Below are positions 52,794-60,788 of a DNA stretch of 64,000 nucleotides, one piece after another. The position numbers and the translations under genes were made by a program. The stretch is taken from assembly GCA_913775095.1 (NCBI GenBank), contig CAJYIW010000017.1:1-64000 (forward strand), in the 5' to 3' direction. Every line of letters starts with the position of its first letter. Within the stretch, counting starts at the first letter, position 1. Under the pieces are notes generated by a model. It saw nothing but the letters and a program-made list of their open reading frames with translations, did no database searches and was not told where the DNA came from. This DNA comes from an uncultured Siphonobacter sp. GTDB taxonomy: Bacteria > Bacteroidota > Bacteroidia > Cytophagales > Spirosomataceae.

Positions 52794-55700
52794 ATGCACG
52801 ATTTTGTTCTGATTCATACAACGATTCCAGCATTATCTGAAAGTCAGTTAATCCGCTATAGTCTGGATTTCAACCACTCGGATCTGGTAGATATTATCCC
52901 GCAAACCCTGGAAGTAAATGAGGGAGTTTTCAATAAAAACTCCCGGGCCCATGCATTTCCCAGTGTACGGGTTCATCAGACGGAAGACTCCGTGCAGGTA
53001 TCGTGTAGTTGTACCCGTTCGGCCAGTGGCCTCTGCGATCATGAAGTGCAGGTATTGATCGCCATTAAAAGCCGAAATGAGTTACTGGTTTTTTTTGATG
53101 CGGCCCTTCGCCGGCAGGAGATGCAACGGGTGGCCGAAGAATATGGCCTCGAAAACGAAGCAAACCTGGAGGATCATTTTGAGCTTGAATACACCGCCCG
53201 AAGCTTTGTCATCAAACCCATCCGGGCCGAGTTGTTTCCGGTTACTCCCCAGTCCACGGATGAGTTAAGATCCCTTCTCTTCCCGGAAAATTCTGGCAGC
53301 AGTAATACCAATACCCGACGAATCGTAGTTTTCTCCAAACCCCGTTTTCAGGATCGGTTTATCATTACTTTGCACGAAGCGGCCGTTACCAGACAGGGTA
53401 AACTCAAAAATCCCATAACGGGTATCAACCCGCTGGATGTCATTGATTCATCCCTGTCCGAATCGGAACTTAAGGCCTATACCAGTCTGGCAAAATTCCA
53501 GAATCCACACCGGCTGAAACGGGAGGCGGCGGATCTGGAAAGCCTGAAATTATTACTGGATCTGGACCTTGAGGTGTATTACCATGATCCCCGCGTTTCG
53601 GAGAACATCAATGCCTCGTCGCTGTTTCCGGTTCAGTTGAAAAGATTGCCGCTGAATCTGACCTTATCCGTTCATAAACAGGACGTGATGTATCAGATCA
53701 AAGCCACGCTGGACATTAACCATCAGCCTTTTTCACTGGAACATTTAAAAGTTCGTTACGACTATTTCCTGGAATTTGAGGGCAGCTTTCTGCTGATCGA
53801 CCACGTGCAGTATCTGCGGGTAATTACGGTGTTGAAGCAGAAAAATCACGCCTTGGTGATCCATCAGTCCAAATTTGAAGATTTTCGGAATAGCATTCTG
53901 ATCAGCTTGGAAAATCGGGTGAAAGTCAACTACTCTTACCTGAAACCGGCTACGCCCCGGCAACGGGAAGAAAGCGGGTTTGACCAGCCGCCTCAGCGAC
54001 TGATTTACCTGACGGACTCTGATCAGTACATTTCGCTAACGCCAGTCCTGAAATACGGCTCGCTGGAGGTGCCGGTATTGGCTCAGCGACAAATCTACGG
54101 ACTCGATCCGCTGGGAAATCCCTTTACGCTGGAGCGGGATGAAGATGCGGAAGTAACGTTCACCAGCCTGATTCGGGCTCAGCATCCGGATTTTATGCAG
54201 CACCCCGAAGAGCCTTCTTTTCAGTTAACCAAAGGAGCCTTTTTAGACGAACTCTGGATCCTGGACGCTTTTGAAGCCTGGCAATGGCATGACATTACCG
54301 TTCTTGGATTTAATACCCTGAAAAACAATCGGTTAAATCCGAATAAAGCGAAGATCAGTGTTCACGTCACCAGCGGAATCAGCTGGTTTGAAACGTCCAT
54401 TGGCGTGTCCTTCGGGAAACAGCGGGTAAGCCTTAAACACCTGCATCAGGCGGTAAAAAACCGGAGTCGTTTTGTCAGGCTGGATGATGGTACGCAGGGC
54501 TTGTTGCCGCAGGAATGGCTGGAAAAATTTGCCCGCTATTTTCTGATGGGAGAACTGGCCGGGGAAACCCTGCATACTCCAAAGGTGAATTACGCCGACC
54601 TTCGTACGCTATACGAGGAGGAAGTCCTGGATGGCGATGTCATTCGGGAAATTTCGCTGTATGAATCGAAATTTGCGAATCTTTCCAGTATTCCGGCTCC
54701 GGTCATTCCGGTCACCCTTCAGGCTTCCCTGCGGGATTACCAAAATCAGGGCCTGCACTGGCTTCAGGTGCTGGATGAACTTGGCTTTGGCGGCTGTCTG
54801 GCGGACGACATGGGCCTGGGAAAAACCCTCCAGATCATTGCCTTTCTGTTACTGCAACAAGAAAAAAGGCCCGGATCGAGTAACCTGATTGTGGTGCCGA
54901 CTTCTTTACTGGCGAACTGGCAAAACGAAGTAAATCGTTTTGCTCCATCCCTGCGGCTGAAGCTGTTGTACGGTCCGGAGCGGATTCCCAGCACCAAAGA
55001 TTTTCCGGATTATGATATGATCCTGACGACCTACGGAACGCTGGTGTCGGATGTTGTCTACCTGAAAGACTTTTCTTTCAATTACGTGATTCTGGACGAA
55101 TCCCAGGCCATTAAGAATCCGGACTCCCAGCGATATAAGGCTGCCCGGTTACTGCAATCGCGTAACAAGCTGGTGCTGACGGGGACTCCCATCGAAAACC
55201 ATACGTTCGACTTATACGGACAGTTATCCTTTGCCTGTCCGGGCCTGCTGGGCAGTTATACCCATTTCAAGGAATATTATTCCATGCCCATTGATCGCTA
55301 TCAGGATCGGAAACGGGCGGCGGAACTTCACGAAAAAATCAACCCTTTCGTGTTGCGTCGGACCAAAGCTCAGGTAGCCAGTGAGTTACCGGACAAAACG
55401 GAAATGGTTATTTTCTGTGAGATGGGCCCGGAACAACGGCGGGTGTATACTGCTTTCGAGCAGGAATTCCGGCATTTTCTGCTCACAAAAAAAGAAGGGG
55501 ACTTACCCCGCCGGAAACTCCGGGTGTTGCAGGGCCTTACCAAACTCCGGCAAATCTGCGATTCCCCCGTGCTGGTCAATGACGAAGAAGACTACGGCAA
55601 TCAGTCGGCGAAAATTGATACGCTGCTGGAGCAGATTGAAGAACGGGCTCCCGACCACAAAATTCTGGTGTTCTCGCAGTTTGTCAGTATGCTGGAGTTA

Positions 55701-56105
55701 ATCAAAACCGAACTGGATCAGCGGGGCATTGGCTACGAATACCTGACGGGCCAGACGCGAAACCGCGGGGAGCGGGTGGATCGTTTTCAGGAACATGAAG
55801 ATGTGCGGGTCTTTCTGATTAGCCTGAAAGCTGGCGGAACGGGACTGAATCTCACGCGGGCGGATTACGTGTATCTGGTCGATCCCTGGTGGAATCCGGC
55901 GGTAGAAAATCAGGCGATTGACCGCTGTTACCGCATTGGTCAAAAGAAAAATGTCGTGGCCGTACGGCTGATTTGCCCGGATACGATTGAAGAAAAAATA
56001 CTGCAACTCCAGCAAAACAAAACGTTCCTGGCTCAGGGATTAATCAAAACGCAGGACGTGGAAAGCTGGAATACGGATGAGTTGCTAAGATTATTTCAAT
56101 CGTAG
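52794..56105 (+). CDS. SWIM zinc finger - SNF2-family DNA translocase/helicase
   Basis: Protein of 1103 residues. A SWIM zinc-binding motif is near the N-terminus (Cys71-x-Cys73, Cys81-x-His83). A long central region of about 550 residues with little recognisable similarity follows, then a complete SNF2 ATPase: LRDYQNQGLHWLQVLDELGF, Walker A in ADDMGLGKT (about 671-678), DESQ box (768-771), LTGTPIENH, and the helicase C-terminal half with FSQFVSMLELI, SLKAGGTGLNLTRADYVYLV and the arginine-finger motif DRCYRIGQ. All ATPase motifs are intact. The family moves along double-stranded DNA and remodels protein-DNA or RNA polymerase complexes. It stands alone, with no nuclease or methylase beside it, so a defence role has no contextual support. 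Confidence 0.93.
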   Translation: MHDFVLIHTTIPALSESQLIRYSLDFNHSDLVDIIPQTLEVNEGVFNKNSRAHAFPSVRVHQTEDSVQVSCSCTRSASGLCDHEVQVLIAIKSRNELLVFFDAALRRQEMQRVAEEYGLENEANLEDHFELEYTARSFVIKPIRAELFPVTPQSTDELRSLLFPENSGSSNTNTRRIVVFSKPRFQDRFIITLHEAAVTRQGKLKNPITGINPLDVIDSSLSESELKAYTSLAKFQNPHRLKREAADLESLKLLLDLDLEVYYHDPRVSENINASSLFPVQLKRLPLNLTLSVHKQDVMYQIKATLDINHQPFSLEHLKVRYDYFLEFEGSFLLIDHVQYLRVITVLKQKNHALVIHQSKFEDFRNSILISLENRVKVNYSYLKPATPRQREESGFDQPPQRLIYLTDSDQYISLTPVLKYGSLEVPVLAQRQIYGLDPLGNPFTLERDEDAEVTFTSLIRAQHPDFMQHPEEPSFQLTKGAFLDELWILDAFEAWQWHDITVLGFNTLKNNRLNPNKAKISVHVTSGISWFETSIGVSFGKQRVSLKHLHQAVKNRSRFVRLDDGTQGLLPQEWLEKFARYFLMGELAGETLHTPKVNYADLRTLYEEEVLDGDVIREISLYESKFANLSSIPAPVIPVTLQASLRDYQNQGLHWLQVLDELGFGGCLADDMGLGKTLQIIAFLLLQQEKRPGSSNLIVVPTSLLANWQNEVNRFAPSLRLKLLYGPERIPSTKDFPDYDMILTTYGTLVSDVVYLKDFSFNYVILDESQAIKNPDSQRYKAARLLQSRNKLVLTGTPIENHTFDLYGQLSFACPGLLGSYTHFKEYYSMPIDRYQDRKRAAELHEKINPFVLRRTKAQVASELPDKTEMVIFCEMGPEQRRVYTAFEQEFRHFLLTKKEGDLPRRKLRVLQGLTKLRQICDSPVLVNDEEDYGNQSAKIDTLLEQIEERAPDHKILVFSQFVSMLELIKTELDQRGIGYEYLTGQTRNRGERVDRFQEHEDVRVFLISLKAGGTGLNLTRADYVYLVDPWWNPAVENQAIDRCYRIGQKKNVVAVRLICPDTIEEKILQLQQNKTFLAQGLIKTQDVESWNTDELLRLFQS

Positions 56106-56122
56106 AGACGTCGATTTATCGT

Positions 56123-56256
56123 GTCCGCGTAAGAGGCAGTTAATGATTTCATTCCTCTGTTTGTCCGCGACTGTGTCGCGGATACTGGAGAAGAGCGTTT
56201 CTAACGCTCTGGCGTCGCAGACGCTATTCCCGCAAATCCGCCTTCTAAACGCGGAC
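56123..56256. repeat. Compound element of four hairpins inside an outer stem
   Basis: An outer inverted repeat GTCCGCG (56123-56129) / CGCGGAC (56250-56256) encloses four hairpins in series: AGAGG...AATGA / TCATT-CCTCT (56132-56158), TCCGCGAC / GTCGCGGA (56164-56182), AGAGCGTT / AACGCTCT (56192-56210) and GCGTC / GACGC (56212-56224). It lies between the SNF2 stop and the shared terminator. The form suits a palindromic interspersed repeat or MITE-like element, or a structured RNA. Whether it recurs in the genome cannot be judged from this window. Confidence 0.65.
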
Positions 56257-56276
56257 TAACCGTCTGTACGTTTTTT

Positions 56277-56313
56277 AAGATAAAACCCGCTGGTTTTCAG
56301 CGGGTTTTATCTT
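56277..56313. terminator. Bidirectional terminator between convergent genes
   Basis: 16-bp perfect stem AAGATAAAACCCGCTG / CAGCGGGTTTTATCTT (56277-56292 and 56298-56313) with loop GTTTT. It lies between the SNF2 gene (plus) and the TPR-membrane gene (minus, stop at 56322) and can serve both. Confidence 0.8.
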
Positions 56314-56321
56314 GAAAGATA

Positions 56322-57566
56322 TTATCCTTTTTTCCTGAAAGCCACGAAGTTATATACCCAGCCGTAAAGGACCACTCCAATCAGGGCCCAGGTGCCGAGC
56401 AGGTAGCCTAATCCAAGGTAGAAAAATCCGGCAATAACGGCCAGCGTGCCCAGACCAATAATCGCCCAGCTGACGACTTTAAACCACACCGGCAATTCAT
56501 CGGAATCGTGAATTACCCGGGATAAAGGTATAATGACCAGAAGACTGTACATGCCCAGAATAAACAGAGGCTCATACGATTGCAGGGCGTAATACGTTCC
56601 GAAAGCCAGTGCTCCGGTCAGTAGTGCCACGCCCGTCACGATTCCCAGCCATTTCTGTCGCTTTTCCAGAGCCAGTCTGCCGTAAGAATCCAGTTGCAGG
56701 ATGAGGTAACCAATCGGCATCATCACCCAGGTTAGATACATAAACAGAAAGATCAGCACCAGCACTACGTTCAGAATGGGAAACCGTTCGGAATACTGGC
56801 GAATCAGGTTCTGCCCAATCATTACCCCGATAATGACCGTCCATTGTACGCTCGACTGGTGGCGGTTCATGAAGAACAGGTAACTCAGGTAAGCCCGGTA
56901 CAGCGGATTTTTAGCTTTTACGGCTTCTTTGATCCCACTTTGGGCGTATTCGTAATTGGGATTGATTCGCAGGGATTCCGCGAAATGCTGACGGGCTTCC
57001 TGAACGTTTCCCCGCTCGAGCTTACTCCATCCCACGTTCGCCTGGGTGTAGGCATTATGCGGGTCCGCCGCCAGCGTATCTTCGATGGTACTTTCCAGTT
57101 CTTCGAGTCGCCCGAGTTTAGTTAGGGCTTCCGTTCGGGTATTGAGACTCCGTACGTGTTCGGGATCAATCGCTAAGCCCTGATCCGCGTAGAATAACCC
57201 CTTTTCCCAGTTTTTCTGAAGGTTGTGCAACGCTCCCAGCATACTGAAATAATCAGCATCCCAGGGATCCATTTCAATGGCCCGCAATAAGGCTTCTTCC
57301 GACTCTTTATACCGTCTGTTCAGCATCAGGGTAACGCCGTAGAAGTAATGAGACAGCGAATAATCGGGCCACATGCCCAGCATATCCTCCGCGGTTTCGA
57401 GAGCCGCCTGGTGCTGATCCGTTGAGATGTACGCCTGAATGAGCAAAGACAGGGCTTCCACATCTTCGGGGTATAAGACAAGCCACTGCCGTAACTCCTG
57501 AATCGCCTCCGATGCTCGGTTGAGATTCATTAACAGTCGGGCTTTGTGGAGTGAAGAGGATTCCAA
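56322..57566 (-). CDS. TPR-repeat protein with C-terminal multi-span membrane domain
   Basis: Protein of 414 residues. The first 225 residues are six or so tetratricopeptide repeats (for example YKESEEALLRAIEMDPWDAD, ARQHFAESLRINPNYEYAQS). A linker leads to about six transmembrane helices (about 245-410, including VLVLIFLFMYLTWVMMPIGY and LGIVTGVALLTGALAFGTYY). There is no signal peptide, so the TPR part faces the cytoplasm. It starts 31 bp after the stop of the TPR-AAA+ gene, so the two form an operon. The pairing suggests that the TPR domains of the two proteins form a membrane-tethered complex with the ATPase. I do not recognise a characterised homologue. Confidence 0.8.
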   Translation of the reverse strand: MESSSLHKARLLMNLNRASEAIQELRQWLVLYPEDVEALSLLIQAYISTDQHQAALETAEDMLGMWPDYSLSHYFYGVTLMLNRRYKESEEALLRAIEMDPWDADYFSMLGALHNLQKNWEKGLFYADQGLAIDPEHVRSLNTRTEALTKLGRLEELESTIEDTLAADPHNAYTQANVGWSKLERGNVQEARQHFAESLRINPNYEYAQSGIKEAVKAKNPLYRAYLSYLFFMNRHQSSVQWTVIIGVMIGQNLIRQYSERFPILNVVLVLIFLFMYLTWVMMPIGYLILQLDSYGRLALEKRQKWLGIVTGVALLTGALAFGTYYALQSYEPLFILGMYSLLVIIPLSRVIHDSDELPVWFKVVSWAIIGLGTLAVIAGFFYLGLGYLLGTWALIGVVLYGWVYNFVAFRKKG

Positions 57567-57597
57567 ATGAAGGTAGGTTTTAAGGGATTTTATTGTA

Positions 57598-58929
57598 TTA
57601 CTTCAGCTTCAGGTAGGTCAGAATATCGTCGTACAAACCGCTTTCATTCGAATAAAGAGCGTAATTCTTCGCCGTGGCAAACCATTCCTTTGTGGTGGGG
57701 CGGTGCTTTTTCAGGGCTTCCTTGAAATCAGAGGTCGTTAGGGGTAGTACTTTCCCTAACCGCAGCGATTCCGGCAACTTCTGTTCGACGGCAATGTCTA
57801 CCAAAGCCCGCAAATCAGCCCCTGAATAGCCATCGGATTGTTTGGCAACGTAGGCGTAATCAATGCTCTCGGCTGGTTTGTCTGCCATCAGAATTTTGAG
57901 GATATCAAGCCGTGCTTCAGCATCGGGCGGCGTTACAAATACAATGCGGTCAAATCGCCCCGGACGACGGAAGGCCGTATCCAGATACCAGGGCGTGTTG
58001 GTAGCTCCCAGAATCAGAATACCTTCGTTGCTGTATTTCACGCCATCCAGTTCGTCCAGAAACTGATTAATCAGGGTACGTCCTGCCGCTTTCCGTAAAT
58101 CCGTCCGGCTGGCTCCCAGAGCGTCCACTTCGTCAAAAAACAGAACACAGGGCGTATTCATCCGGGCCTGCTGGAACAGATCGTGAAGGTTCTTTTCCGA
58201 ATTTCCCATCCACATATCCAGCACATCATTAATGCCTACCGAAATAAAATTGGCCTTGATTTCCCCGGCCGTCGCCCGGGCCAGCAAGGTTTTTCCGCAA
58301 CCCGGAGGACCGTACAGCAGGATACCCCCGCCAATTTTTTTCCCGAATGCTTTATAGATTTCCGGGTTATTCATCGGATGAATCACCTTCAAGGCAATCT
58401 CCTCTTTCACGGCTGACAGCCCCCCTACTTCGGCAAACGTGACCCGGGGCTTTTCCACCAGCCCGGAACCTTCGGCTTCAATGCGGTCAATTTCTTCCTG
58501 AAAGGAGCTGGTCTGAGCCTGGCCGGAGTCACGAATGGCCTGATTGAGCTGACTTTCAAATTCAGCCTGCGTCAGACTATGATCCTGAGCGGTGGCTTTT
58601 TTGTAGTAAGCATTGGCAGCCGGTAAGTCATTCGAAGCCAGAGCAATACGAGCCAGTAAGAAAAGGATATTGGGCGAGGGATTCGTTTCCAGCAGCTCTT
58701 CGGCAATCACGTGAGCCGTCGGGTAATTGGCCAGTTGCAGGTAACATTCGGCGAGTTTTACTTTCAAATCAGGTTCGGCACTGAGCTGAAGGGCCGCTTT
58801 ATATTCTTCCAGAGCTTCGTCATAGCGGGCTAACTGAAAGTAGGCTTCGGCCAGCATTCGCCGGAGCGGAAGGTTTTGAGGCGAAAACTGAAGGGCTTCG
58901 CGTAAGGCATCGATCTGAGACTGATTCAT
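57598..58929 (-). CDS. TPR-repeat AAA+ ATPase (Cdc48/FtsH-like module)
   Basis: Cytoplasmic protein of 443 residues, started at ATG 58929; a TTG two codons upstream overlaps the promoter -7 box and is rejected. The N-terminal 120 residues are TPR repeats (AEAYFQLARYDEALEEYKAA). After a linker comes one classical AAA+ module: FAEVGGLSAVKEEI, Walker A GPPGCGKT (207-214), pore-loop segment MWMGNSEKNLHDLFQQAR, Walker B FFDEVD (264-269), sensor TNTPWYLDTAFRRPGRFDR with the arginine pair, and a C-terminal helical lid. It should form a hexamer that remodels or unfolds protein partners. The promoter geometry predicts a leaderless mRNA. The partner is probably the TPR-membrane protein encoded directly downstream. 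Confidence 0.9.
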   Translation of the reverse strand: MNQSQIDALREALQFSPQNLPLRRMLAEAYFQLARYDEALEEYKAALQLSAEPDLKVKLAECYLQLANYPTAHVIAEELLETNPSPNILFLLARIALASNDLPAANAYYKKATAQDHSLTQAEFESQLNQAIRDSGQAQTSSFQEEIDRIEAEGSGLVEKPRVTFAEVGGLSAVKEEIALKVIHPMNNPEIYKAFGKKIGGGILLYGPPGCGKTLLARATAGEIKANFISVGINDVLDMWMGNSEKNLHDLFQQARMNTPCVLFFDEVDALGASRTDLRKAAGRTLINQFLDELDGVKYSNEGILILGATNTPWYLDTAFRRPGRFDRIVFVTPPDAEARLDILKILMADKPAESIDYAYVAKQSDGYSGADLRALVDIAVEQKLPESLRLGKVLPLTTSDFKEALKKHRPTTKEWFATAKNYALYSNESGLYDDILTYLKLK

Positions 58930-58932
58930 GCC

Positions 58933-58962
58933 CAAATTTACTCCTTACACTTATTTCTTCAA
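58933..58962 (-). promoter_or_regulatory. Consensus Bacteroidota promoter of the AAA+ operon
   Basis: On the minus strand TTG (58962-58960), exactly 19 nt, then TAAATTTG (58940-58933): a perfect match to the Bacteroidota consensus. The last base of the -7 box is only 3 nt before the ATG at 58929, so transcription should start at or next to the start codon. Confidence 0.75.
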
Positions 58963-58998
58963 GGGTTATGGCTTTTAATCGAAAAACAGGTCTCTATA

Positions 58999-59044
58999 AA
59001 AAGAGGAATCCCGCAGCCTGGTGAAGCTGCGGGATTCCTCTTTT
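58999..59044 (-). terminator. 19-bp hairpin terminator of the second SDR gene
   Basis: Perfect 19-bp stem: left arm 58999-59017 (AAAAGAGGAATCCCGCAGC), right arm 59026-59044, with an 8-nt loop. The arm ends in A/T runs, so it works on the minus strand after the SDR stop at 59053. Confidence 0.92.
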
Positions 59045-59052
59045 AGTGTTTA

Positions 59053-59955
59053 TTAAATCGTGGGTCGGCCACCCGTTACCTGAATGGTAGCTCCGTTGAT
59101 GTAGCTGGAATCTTCGGAAGCCAGCAGTACATAAGCAGGAGCTAACTCAGCGGGCTGAGCGGCCCGGCCGATGGGTGTATCCTCCCCGAAAGTCTTCACT
59201 TTTTCAGCGGGCATGGTGGATGGAATCAGCGGAGTCCAGACCGGACCCGGAGCCACGCAGTTGACCCGAATGCCCTGCTTGGCAAAGGTTTGGGCGAGGT
59301 TACTCGTGAAGTTCTGAATGGCCCCTTTGGTCGTCGTATAGGCCAGCAAATTGGGCGAGGGCGAATAAGCGTTAACCGAAGTCGTGTTCACCACCGTACT
59401 GCCCGGTTTCATGTGCGGCTCCGCGGCTTTGCAGAGGTAGAACATGGCATAAATGTTCGTTTTGAACGTGTAGTCCCACTCTTCGCTGCTGATCTCCTGA
59501 ATGGACTCATGCGACATCTGGAAAGCAGCGTTGTTGACCAGAATATCAATCTGACCGAACTCGGCCACGGCTTTCTCGATGATGGCCTTGCAGTGAGCTT
59601 CTTCACTGATATCACCGGGCACTAATACCGCCTTTCTACCAGCTTCTTTAATGTACTTAGCCGTTTCTTCCGCGTCGTCGTCCTCATTCAGGTACGAAAT
59701 CAGAACGTCGGCTCCTTCACGGGCAAAGGCAATGGCCACGGCCCGGCCAATTCCGGAATCGCCCCCGGTGATGATGGCTTTCTTGCCTTCCAGTTTTCCG
59801 TGACCTTTATAAGAGTTTTCCCCGTGGTCGGGCGTGGGCGACATCTCTGACAAACGTCCGGGCACGTCCTGCTTTGTATTATCGTAGGGCGGCGTTGGGT
59901 ATTTTTCCTTGGGATCCTGCTGCGTTAAGGCTTGTGTTTCTGATAATAGTGTCAT
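59053..59955 (-). CDS. Short-chain dehydrogenase/reductase (YghA/YhdF-like), cytoplasmic
   Basis: SDR of 300 residues. The N-terminal extension (PKEKYPTPPYDNTKQDVPGR and MSPTPDHGENSYKGHGKLEG) is the same as in the exported paralogue at 18404-19405, but no Tat signal is present, so this copy stays in the cytoplasm. Cofactor loop TGGDSGIG (63-70), catalytic Ser193 and Y206-TTTK210 are all intact, and the C-terminus ends in VTGGRPTI. NNAA replaces the usual NNAG at 141-144, a tolerated change. Enzymes of this group reduce aldehydes or ketones and are often stress-induced. It is a single gene with a strong terminator. Confidence 0.92.
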   Translation of the reverse strand: MTLLSETQALTQQDPKEKYPTPPYDNTKQDVPGRLSEMSPTPDHGENSYKGHGKLEGKKAIITGGDSGIGRAVAIAFAREGADVLISYLNEDDDAEETAKYIKEAGRKAVLVPGDISEEAHCKAIIEKAVAEFGQIDILVNNAAFQMSHESIQEISSEEWDYTFKTNIYAMFYLCKAAEPHMKPGSTVVNTTSVNAYSPSPNLLAYTTTKGAIQNFTSNLAQTFAKQGIRVNCVAPGPVWTPLIPSTMPAEKVKTFGEDTPIGRAAQPAELAPAYVLLASEDSSYINGATIQVTGGRPTI

Positions 59956-60102
59956 GTGGATTGGAATATTTAAGTGACATCGATCAAACGATCAATCTGC
60001 TCCCCTTTCCAAAAGACACGTACCACAACCGGCACTATACGTTCAGGCGAATACGATTCTAACTTTTGTTAATAACCCAGCTACCTATTCATTACCAGAT
60101 GA

Positions 60103-60777
60103 TTATAACCAGATGTCCAGCTGAGCCCGGTACGACGAACCAATGGGAATCTGCCGGCCGCGTACCTGAATGTCCGAGCGTCCCATTCGTTCCACGTGCT
60201 GCCGATTCACCACAAAGGAACGGTGTACCCGCATGAAATTCCCCGCCGGCAGTAACTCCAGCAGTTCCGGCAAGGTACTTCGGATCAGCAGGGTTTGCTG
60301 AGCCTGGCACACTTTCACGTAGTTATCCGCCGACTCCAGATATAGCACCTGATCCGGTTGAATACTGACCCATTCGTAGCCATCCTTCACAAACAGGGGC
60401 GTTGAGGAACTGCCATTCCGGGGTTGACGATGGTCCTGAATTTTCTGGCAGGCCTGCAGGAATCGGTCAAAGGCAATGGGCTTCAGCAGATAATCCGACA
60501 CTTCCAGCTCGTAACCTTTCAGGGCGTGTTCGGGGTAAGCCGTGGTGAAAACTACGGCGGTCCGGCGGCGAAGAATTTCCGCCATTTCCAGACCGTTGAT
60601 GACGGGCATATTCACATCCAGAAAAATCAGATCGACGGATTGATTCTTCAGAAAATCCAGAGCTTTACGGGGATTGGTGAACGTCGCTTTCAATTCCAGA
60701 AAAGGTATCCGATCGGCGAAGGTCTGGATGATGTCCAGGGCAATGGGTTCATCATCTACGGCAATGCAGCTTATCAT
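60103..60777 (-). CDS. LytTR-family response regulator (LytR/AlgR type)
   Basis: DNA-binding response regulator of 224 residues. The receiver domain (about 1-120) has the acidic pair in IAVDDEP, phospho-acceptor Asp in LIFLDVNMP, Thr in VVFTTAYPE and Lys in YLLKPIA. The LytTR DNA-binding domain (about 125-224) shows VLYLESADNYVKV and NFMRVHRSFVVN. It follows the histidine kinase gene by 11 bp on the same strand, so the two form a two-component pair. LytTR proteins usually bind direct repeats upstream of their targets; none was identified here. Confidence 0.95.
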   Translation of the reverse strand: MISCIAVDDEPIALDIIQTFADRIPFLELKATFTNPRKALDFLKNQSVDLIFLDVNMPVINGLEMAEILRRRTAVVFTTAYPEHALKGYELEVSDYLLKPIAFDRFLQACQKIQDHRQPRNGSSSTPLFVKDGYEWVSIQPDQVLYLESADNYVKVCQAQQTLLIRSTLPELLELLPAGNFMRVHRSFVVNRQHVERMGRSDIQVRGRQIPIGSSYRAQLDIWL

Positions 60778-60788
60778 GAATTGGCAGA

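Noticed and set aside
52794-56105. SNF2 helicase as part of a phage-defence island
   Set aside because: No nuclease, methylase or other defence gene is adjacent; stand-alone SWIM-SNF2 helicases are common in bacteria.
56123-56256. CRISPR-like repeat array
   Set aside because: The hairpins differ from each other in sequence and there are no repeat-spacer units or cas genes.
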